Source of the DNA: Proteiniclasticum sediminis
GTDB taxonomy: Bacteria > Bacillota > Clostridia > Clostridiales > Clostridiaceae
Length of the DNA stretch: 64,000 nucleotides
Direction: 5' to 3'
Assembly: GCF_018128025.1 (NCBI RefSeq)
Contig: NZ_JAGSCS010000001.1
Coordinates: 1-64,000 of the forward strand
Shown here: positions 59,317-64,000 of the stretch, piece by piece
Numbering within the stretch: the first letter of the stretch is position 1
Layout: every line of letters starts with the position of its first letter
Program-made: the position numbers and the translations under genes
The notes under the pieces: generated by a model
The model's database searches: none
What the model was told of the DNA's origin: nothing
The model's input: the letters and a program-made list of their open reading frames with translations, nothing else

Positions 59317-60468
59317 GATGAAAATAAATTTCAAGACATCTCCATGGAAGAAGCCATGGAGAAATTTGCGCTAAACAAAGTCAAGGATGGCGATATTCTG
59401 GAAGGAACGGTCATCAAATCCAGCAAGGATGAGGTGATTGTCAATATCAACTACTTCGCCGATGGCGTAATTCCCCGGGAAGAACTGACCCAGGACCATC
59501 ACGAGGACATCACCGAAACCTTCCAGCCTGGAGACAAACTGAAGGTCATCGTCCTCAAGGCAGACGACGGCGAGGGCAATGTCCTCTTGTCCAAGCTGCA
59601 GGCCGAGGCCATGGTTTCCCGGGAAGATGTGGAGAAGGCTTTCGAAGAAAAAACTCCGCTGAAGGTGAAGCTCACGGAAGTGGTCAAAGGCGGGCTGCGG
59701 GTGGCCTATCATGGTTTGTCCGGATTTATGCCGGCTTCCATGGTTTCCGATAGTTATGTGGAGGATCTCCAGGCTTTCGTGGGGAAGACGCTGGATGCCT
59801 TAGTGGAAGAATATGATGAAAACGACCGAAAACTCATCTTTTCCCGTCGGGCGTATTTGAAGAAGATTCAGGAAGGGCAAAAAAAGACCCTTTTGGCAGA
59901 AATCCGCGAGGGACAGACCCTGGAGGGAACTGTGGCCAATCTGGCTTCCTATGGCGCCTTCATAGATTTGGGCGGTCTTGTGGGACTGGCGCATATTTCG
60001 GATCTTTCCTATGGCCGAATCAATCATCCCAGTGAAGTTCTGGCCATCGGCGATACCGTGAAGGTCCATGTGCTGAAAGTGGATCGGAAGAAAGAGAAGG
60101 TCTCCCTGTCCTTAAAGAGCACCGAGGATGATCCCTGGAAGCGAATCCGGGAAATGGAAGTGGGCAAGATTTATGATGCCACGGTGAAAAAAGTCATCGA
60201 CGCCGGTGCCATCGTCCAGATCGACGGGGGTGTGGATGGACTGGTACACCTTTCAGAGCTGTCCAGCGAACCCGTGACCCAGGCTTCAGAGGTGGTGAAA
60301 GAAGGACAGAAGGTTCGCGTCAAGCTGCTGAATATTGACGAAGACCGCAAGCGTGTAAGTTTTTCCATGCGCGATGCCAAAGAAGAGTCCGCAGGATATT
60401 TCGAAGAGGACACCGTGACTCTGGGCGATCTGTTCCAGGGACTCATGGACAAGTTCAAGGAGGATTAA
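59314..60468 (+). CDS. rpsA: Ribosomal protein S1-like, four S1 domains
   Basis: A 384-residue RNA-binding protein with four S1 repeats: about residues 20-90 (DGDILEGTVIKSSKDEVIVN), 105-170 (degenerate), 190-260 (EGQTLEGTVANLASYGAFID) and 275-345 (VGKIYDATVKKVIDAGAIVQ). The length and layout match the short S1 of Bacillota, which helps mRNA binding and translation. The start is either ATG 59314 or GTG 59305; ATG gives the usual N-terminus and better effective spacing. The ribosome site is split from the ATG by a hairpin, so translation may be controlled, as E. coli S1 autoregulates its own message. PepD follows 1 bp after the stop. Confidence 0.88.
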   Translation: MDENKFQDISMEEAMEKFALNKVKDGDILEGTVIKSSKDEVIVNINYFADGVIPREELTQDHHEDITETFQPGDKLKVIVLKADDGEGNVLLSKLQAEAMVSREDVEKAFEEKTPLKVKLTEVVKGGLRVAYHGLSGFMPASMVSDSYVEDLQAFVGKTLDALVEEYDENDRKLIFSRRAYLKKIQEGQKKTLLAEIREGQTLEGTVANLASYGAFIDLGGLVGLAHISDLSYGRINHPSEVLAIGDTVKVHVLKVDRKKEKVSLSLKSTEDDPWKRIREMEVGKIYDATVKKVIDAGAIVQIDGGVDGLVHLSELSSEPVTQASEVVKEGQKVRVKLLNIDEDRKRVSFSMRDAKEESAGYFEEDTVTLGDLFQGLMDKFKED

Positions 60469-60469
60469 G

Positions 60470-61915
60470 ATGGGTGTACTGAGCAACCATGAACCAAAAA
60501 ATGTACTGAAGTTTTTTGAAGAACTCTGCCAAATTCCCCATGGATCGGGGAATGAAAAGGCTGTGTCGGATTACCTGAAAGCCTTTGCGCTGGAGCGGGG
60601 TCTTTCCGTCGTCCAGGATGAGGTCCTGAATATTCTCATCAAAAAACCGGGCACACCGGGCTATGAGAGTAGCCCCCCGGTGATCCTCCAGGGTCACATG
60701 GACATGGTGGAAGAAAAAAATGCCGACACGGATCATGTCTTTGGCCAGGATCCCCTGAAGCTGAGACTTCTGGGCGATGATCTCTACGCCACGGGAACCA
60801 CCCTGGGCGCAGATAACGGCATTGCCGTGGCCTATGCGTTGGCTATTCTCGATGCCCAGGATCTGGCGCATCCTCCGCTGGAAGTGCTGATCACCGTGGA
60901 AGAAGAAACGGGCATGCTGGGGGCGTCCTCCGTGGATGGACGACTCTTTGCAGGCAAGCGGCTGGTGAACATCGATTCCGAAGAGGAAGGGGCATTTTTA
61001 GTCAGCTGTGCCGGTGGGGCGAGGCAGACAGTGAAGCTTCCCTTAACTCGCCAGACACCTTCAGGAGAGGCTTTTGAGCTGAAGGTACGGGGACTGAAAG
61101 GCGGCCACTCCGGCATGGATATCATTAAGGAACGGGGAAACTCCATCGTTCTTCTGGGTCGTGCCCTGATGCTGCTTCGGCGGAACTTTGACTTTACCTT
61201 GGCTTCCATTTCAGGCGGATCGAAGAATAATGCCATTCCCCGAGAAGCCCAGGCGGTTATTCTCCTGACCTCCTCTGCGGAAGGGCTGGCGGAAAAGGTG
61301 AACAGCATCGGCAAAATCCTGGGACGGGAAATTGAGACTCAGGATGAGAACTTTGCCCTGAACCTCGAAGAAGCCAACATGCCGGACACGGCCTTTGATG
61401 CCGCCACCACCCAGAGTGTTCTGGAACTTCTCAATCTTCTGCCCAATGGGGTCGTGAGCATGAGCCAGGATATTCCCGGTTTGGTGGAGACATCCCTGAA
61501 TCTGGGGGTTCTTCATGAAAAGGAAGAGATCCTCCACTTTGACTTTGCAGTGCGCAGCAGCGTGGGTTCCCGAAAAGAAATGCTCCTGGATAAGGTGCAG
61601 ATTCTGGGCGAAAAGTACGGTGCTGAAGTGGTGACCACCTCCTCATATCCGGAATGGACCTATGCCAAAGAATCTCCGCTTCGCGAAATGTTTGTGAAGA
61701 AGTTCGAGGAAATGTATGGCCATGCCCCGAAGATTGAAGCGATCCATGCAGGCCTGGAATGCGGCATTCTGGCCGGACGAATTCCTGGACTGGATATGAT
61801 TTCCCTGGGGCCGAACCTCTACGATGTTCATACCCCCAATGAGCACATGAATTTGGAGTCTGTCCGCAACGTTTATGGATTCCTCCTCGAGGTGCTGGCC
61901 AGTCTGAAGTCCTAA
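60470..61915 (+). CDS. pepD: Aminoacyl-histidine dipeptidase (PepD)
   Basis: A 481-residue M20-family zinc dipeptidase (beta-Ala-His/Xaa-His type). Metal and catalytic sites are LQGHMDMVEEKN (His-x-Asp near residue 75), GTTLGADNGIAVAYA (bridging Asp), TVEEETGMLGAS (catalytic Glu-Glu) and AGLECGILAG with VHTPNEHMNLESV (last His). The lid domain (about 190-380) lies between. It starts 1 bp after rpsA with AAGGAGGATTAAG, so translation is coupled. It hydrolyses dipeptides in the cytoplasm for peptide use. Confidence 0.95.
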   Translation: MGVLSNHEPKNVLKFFEELCQIPHGSGNEKAVSDYLKAFALERGLSVVQDEVLNILIKKPGTPGYESSPPVILQGHMDMVEEKNADTDHVFGQDPLKLRLLGDDLYATGTTLGADNGIAVAYALAILDAQDLAHPPLEVLITVEEETGMLGASSVDGRLFAGKRLVNIDSEEEGAFLVSCAGGARQTVKLPLTRQTPSGEAFELKVRGLKGGHSGMDIIKERGNSIVLLGRALMLLRRNFDFTLASISGGSKNNAIPREAQAVILLTSSAEGLAEKVNSIGKILGREIETQDENFALNLEEANMPDTAFDAATTQSVLELLNLLPNGVVSMSQDIPGLVETSLNLGVLHEKEEILHFDFAVRSSVGSRKEMLLDKVQILGEKYGAEVVTTSSYPEWTYAKESPLREMFVKKFEEMYGHAPKIEAIHAGLECGILAGRIPGLDMISLGPNLYDVHTPNEHMNLESVRNVYGFLLEVLASLKS

Positions 61916-61944
61916 ATCCAATAACTTGAGCAGAGGTGATTTTG

Positions 61945-62763
61945 TTGAAAAACTTTAAGGACCGGCAATTTTTACTGGAGAATCCAGATCTTGTCCGCAT
62001 CGATGTGCGTTATGACATGCACCGCCCGGAATACGGCCCCGAAGCCTATGCCCTATGCCACTTGAAGAATGCGGCATTTCTCCACATGGACCGGGATTTG
62101 GCTGCCCCGGCAAAGGCCCATGGCGGCCGTCATCCGCTTCCGGATCTCCACATGATTCAGGAAAAGCTCCGCAGCATCGGTCTTTCCGATCATTCCCGGG
62201 TCATCATCTACGATGACGGGGATAATAATGCTGCGGGAAGGCTGTGGTGGATGCTGAAATACTATGGCCTCCAGGATGTTTATGTGCTGGAAGGGGGATT
62301 CTCCGCCCTTTTGGAAGAGGATCTCACCTCAGCGCAGAGCGAGTTTTCCCGAGGCGACATCACCCTGAATCCCCAGGAAACCATGACCGCATCCTATGAA
62401 GAAGTGCTCGCCTATGCCCAGGGGGATATCCCTCAGGATCAGGTCCTCATTGATTCCCGAAGCGCCGAGAGGTGGCGGGGAGAGGTGGAACCGGTGGATC
62501 CGGTGGCAGGTCATATTCCCCATACCCGGAATGTGTTTTTCCGCCAGCATTTTGACGGACAGAACCGTCTGCTTCCCCTGGAACAGGTGAAATCCCATTT
62601 TGGCGATCTTTTGGAGAAGGAGATCATCCTCCATTGCGGCTCGGGAGTCACCGCCTGCACCAACACCATGGTGCTGGATGAGCTGGGGAAACCCTCCCGT
62701 CTCTATGTGGGCAGCTACAGTGACTATGTCAGCTACCCCGAAAATACGGTGGTGAAGGAGTGA
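61945..62763 (+). CDS. Rhodanese-type sulfurtransferase, two domains
   Basis: A 272-residue protein of the thiosulfate/3-mercaptopyruvate sulfurtransferase family. The first rhodanese domain (residues 1-125) is non-catalytic; the second (about 145-270) has the active Cys in ILHCGSGVTACTN. The CGSGVT loop is closer to mercaptopyruvate-type enzymes (CGSGVTA) than to thiosulfate rhodanese (CRKGVTA). The start was put at TTG 61945, with AGAGGTG 6-7 bp upstream; GTG 61936 and TTG 61942 are alternatives. It transfers sulfur in the cytoplasm. It lies 29 bp after pepD and may share its transcript. Confidence 0.9.
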   Translation: MKNFKDRQFLLENPDLVRIDVRYDMHRPEYGPEAYALCHLKNAAFLHMDRDLAAPAKAHGGRHPLPDLHMIQEKLRSIGLSDHSRVIIYDDGDNNAAGRLWWMLKYYGLQDVYVLEGGFSALLEEDLTSAQSEFSRGDITLNPQETMTASYEEVLAYAQGDIPQDQVLIDSRSAERWRGEVEPVDPVAGHIPHTRNVFFRQHFDGQNRLLPLEQVKSHFGDLLEKEIILHCGSGVTACTNTMVLDELGKPSRLYVGSYSDYVSYPENTVVKE

Positions 62764-62767
62764 GTTT

Positions 62768-63670
62768 ATGAAAAACCCGCTCATTGGCATGCGGACGGTG
62801 AAGACGGCTCTGGTTGTCATCCTGGCCTATGCCGTATCCCTACTCCTCAATCAAGAGCCGTCCTTTGCCCTGATCTATGCCGCCGTCATCTGTATTGAAA
62901 CCTCCGTGGTCACCAGTTTCAACACGGGCTTCAATCGGGTGCTGGGTACCGTGGTGGGGGGTGTTATTGGACTTATTGTCTCCTACATCCCTCTTTATGG
63001 GGGATTCACCATGGCCTTGGGCATTGCCATCACCATCATTTTCTGCAATCTGCTCCACATTAAGAAGGCCACGGGCATTGCCATTACGCTGGTCATCATC
63101 ATCGTCACGGGTTCCGATTCGGTGGCTCCCGGGGTCTACGCCATGCATCGTACCCTGGACACGGTGATCGGGATTGTTCTGGCCACCATGGTCAACCTGC
63201 TGGTCTTCCCTCCGGATCCCATGAAGCGGGTCCGGGAGAGTTTTCATCAGTTCACCCATTCCGCCAAACAGGTGGTGGGGGACATGATGGAGTTTAACCT
63301 CAGTGAAGGCCTGAGTGATCTGGGAAAACGCCTCGACGATCTCAAAGAAAAGTTTGACAACATGAATACGGAAATTCCGGTGCTCAAACGTTATGAGCAG
63401 GAAGAGTACGATTACGTGGTGCAAATGCTGGAAGCCTCGGAACGGGTCTATATTTACGCCGAAGCCATTGCGCTGACAGACCCTGATGTGAAAATGACCC
63501 GGGACAATCATCTGAAACTCACCAAACTTCTGGCCCGGGACATCCAGCGGACCGAATTTGTGGATCTGGAGCAGTCCACCCGCGAAGACATGATCTTCAA
63601 CTATACCCTGGCTAAACTCATCTCCGCTCTGGAAAAAGTTCTCAAAGAAAGCCCCCGGTTCAAGGAGTAA
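62768..63670 (+). CDS. ArAE/FUSC-type membrane protein (DUF939-like)
   Basis: A 300-residue protein. About residues 10-150 hold five or six membrane segments (VVILAYAVSLLLNQEP, VLGTVVGGVIGLIVSYIPLY, TLDTVIGIVLATMVNLLVFP); the rest is a cytoplasmic helical domain. The pattern (MRTVKTALVVILAY, FNRVLGTVVGG) fits the aromatic acid exporter family ArAE_1 (PF06081/DUF939), common in Bacillota; exporter activity is not proven for these. It starts 4 bp after the rhodanese gene with AAGGAGTGAGTTT, so the two are coupled. Confidence 0.85.
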   Translation: MKNPLIGMRTVKTALVVILAYAVSLLLNQEPSFALIYAAVICIETSVVTSFNTGFNRVLGTVVGGVIGLIVSYIPLYGGFTMALGIAITIIFCNLLHIKKATGIAITLVIIIVTGSDSVAPGVYAMHRTLDTVIGIVLATMVNLLVFPPDPMKRVRESFHQFTHSAKQVVGDMMEFNLSEGLSDLGKRLDDLKEKFDNMNTEIPVLKRYEQEEYDYVVQMLEASERVYIYAEAIALTDPDVKMTRDNHLKLTKLLARDIQRTEFVDLEQSTREDMIFNYTLAKLISALEKVLKESPRFKE

Positions 63671-63673
63671 AGA

Positions 63674-63702
63674 AAAACCTGCGCAAAAAACGCAGGTTTT
63701 TT
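63674..63702 (+). terminator. Terminator of the rpsA-pepD-rhodanese-ArAE unit
   Basis: AAAACCTGCG and CGCAGGTTTT with a CAAAAAA loop, followed by TT. Confidence 0.88.
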
Positions 63703-63906
63703 GACTGAAAGGGTGAAAATTCGTCATAATGACAGGGGAGTGCACCCCTCGAATTTCCTTTGATTCTGAAAGTTTACCCGGGGCTTAAATTAAGTTTAAT
63801 TCGACCGGTGTCCCTTGTGGAAAAAAACACGAGATGGTAAACTATAAAGTAGGAATTTTTCAGGAAGCGAAAGTTCCTCAGAATGCAAGCTTTTGGAGGT
63901 GTTTTC

Positions 63907-64000
63907 TTGAAATTTATTCTGGCATCCGGGTCCCTCCGGCGACAGGAGCTGTTAAGCCGACTGCTATCCGACTACGCCATTGTTGTCTCGGATTTTGACG
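63907..64000 (+). CDS. maf: Maf-family nucleotide pyrophosphatase, N-terminal 31 codons
   Basis: The frame starts at TTG 63907 with GGAGGT 7 bp upstream and runs off the right edge. KFILASGSLRRQELLSRL (residues 2-19) is the Maf N-terminal signature; most Maf proteins read ASGSPRRQELL, so here the Pro is replaced by Leu. Maf proteins are house-cleaning nucleoside triphosphate pyrophosphatases and in Bacillota often precede mreB/radC-type genes. The catalytic Asp lies outside the window. A GGTAAACTATAAAG -10-like region lies near 63836. Confidence 0.85.
   Translation, partial: MKFILASGSLRRQELLSRLLSDYAIVVSDFD

Overview
This 64 kb window looks like chromosomal DNA of an anaerobic Gram-positive bacterium of the class Clostridia (Bacillota). 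The main reasons are a single-chain 1177-residue pyruvate:ferredoxin oxidoreductase with a strong own promoter, SOS boxes of the Bacillus/Clostridium type, a long-form hibernation factor, ECF-type vitamin uptake components, a CBS/DRTGG family II pyrophosphatase, consistent GGAGG ribosome binding sites and many extended -10 promoters (TGnTATAAT or TGGTAAAAT). I cannot name the genus from sequence alone. Gene density is high and most of the window is ordinary core genome. The only clear mobile DNA is a truncated IS1634-type insertion sequence at the left edge, which appears to have split an acetyltransferase gene.

Layout. 0-4.3 kb: IS element, interrupted GNAT gene, a MurG-type glycosyltransferase, a NusG-II domain protein and a beta-CASP nuclease. 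4.3-8 kb: nifJ behind a long structured leader. 8-10.7 kb (minus): dinB with two SOS boxes and a small partner gene, and an alpha/beta hydrolase. 10.8-13.5 kb: a repeat-rich amphipathic membrane protein and an ECF S component. 13.7-18.7 kb: CoA-disulfide-reductase-like flavoprotein, aldehyde dehydrogenase, RecQ. 18.7-27 kb: an atypical response regulator, small membrane proteins, a HAD phosphatase with a class IV aminotransferase, a Cys/His-rich DUF1292 protein, CBS-pyrophosphatase, deoC and a lipocalin-like protein. 27-35 kb: hpf, secA, prfB (with programmed frameshift), tex, and an FMN-riboswitch-controlled ribU. 35-38 kb (minus): tsaE-tsaB-rimI, a GNAT gene and tRNA-Trp. 38-44 kb: yqeC, a phosphoesterase, a MarR regulator, a two-component system and a divergent NlpC/P60 cell wall hydrolase. 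44-54 kb: a membrane GTPase, dCMP deaminase, and three polyphosphate genes (two-domain PPK2, Ppx/GppA, PPK1) with an uncharacterised acidic repeat protein. 54-64 kb: GDPD, an SbcD/SbcC-like pair behind an SOS-like palindrome, a CBS protein, a ribosomal-S1-like protein, pepD, rhodanese, an ArAE-type membrane protein and the start of maf.

Functional themes: DNA damage response (dinB and its partner, SbcCD-like pair, recQ), protein synthesis and export (prfB, S1, hpf, tex, secA, the t6A genes), polyphosphate and pyrophosphate turnover (ppk1, ppk2, ppx, CBS-PPase), and envelope maintenance (MurG-like protein, PcsB/CwlO-like hydrolase).

The most interesting unexplained signals are: two genes (8037-8300 minus and 59314-60468 plus) where a perfect hairpin sits between the Shine-Dalgarno sequence and the start codon, giving about the same effective spacing in both when looped out; the structured nifJ leader; the 273-bp near-identical tandem repeat in the amphipathic protein; the 10-Cys/10-His tail on a DUF1292 protein; and the uncharacterised duplicated-domain gene behind ppk1. 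I did not see a CRISPR array, prophage or recognisable anti-phage island.
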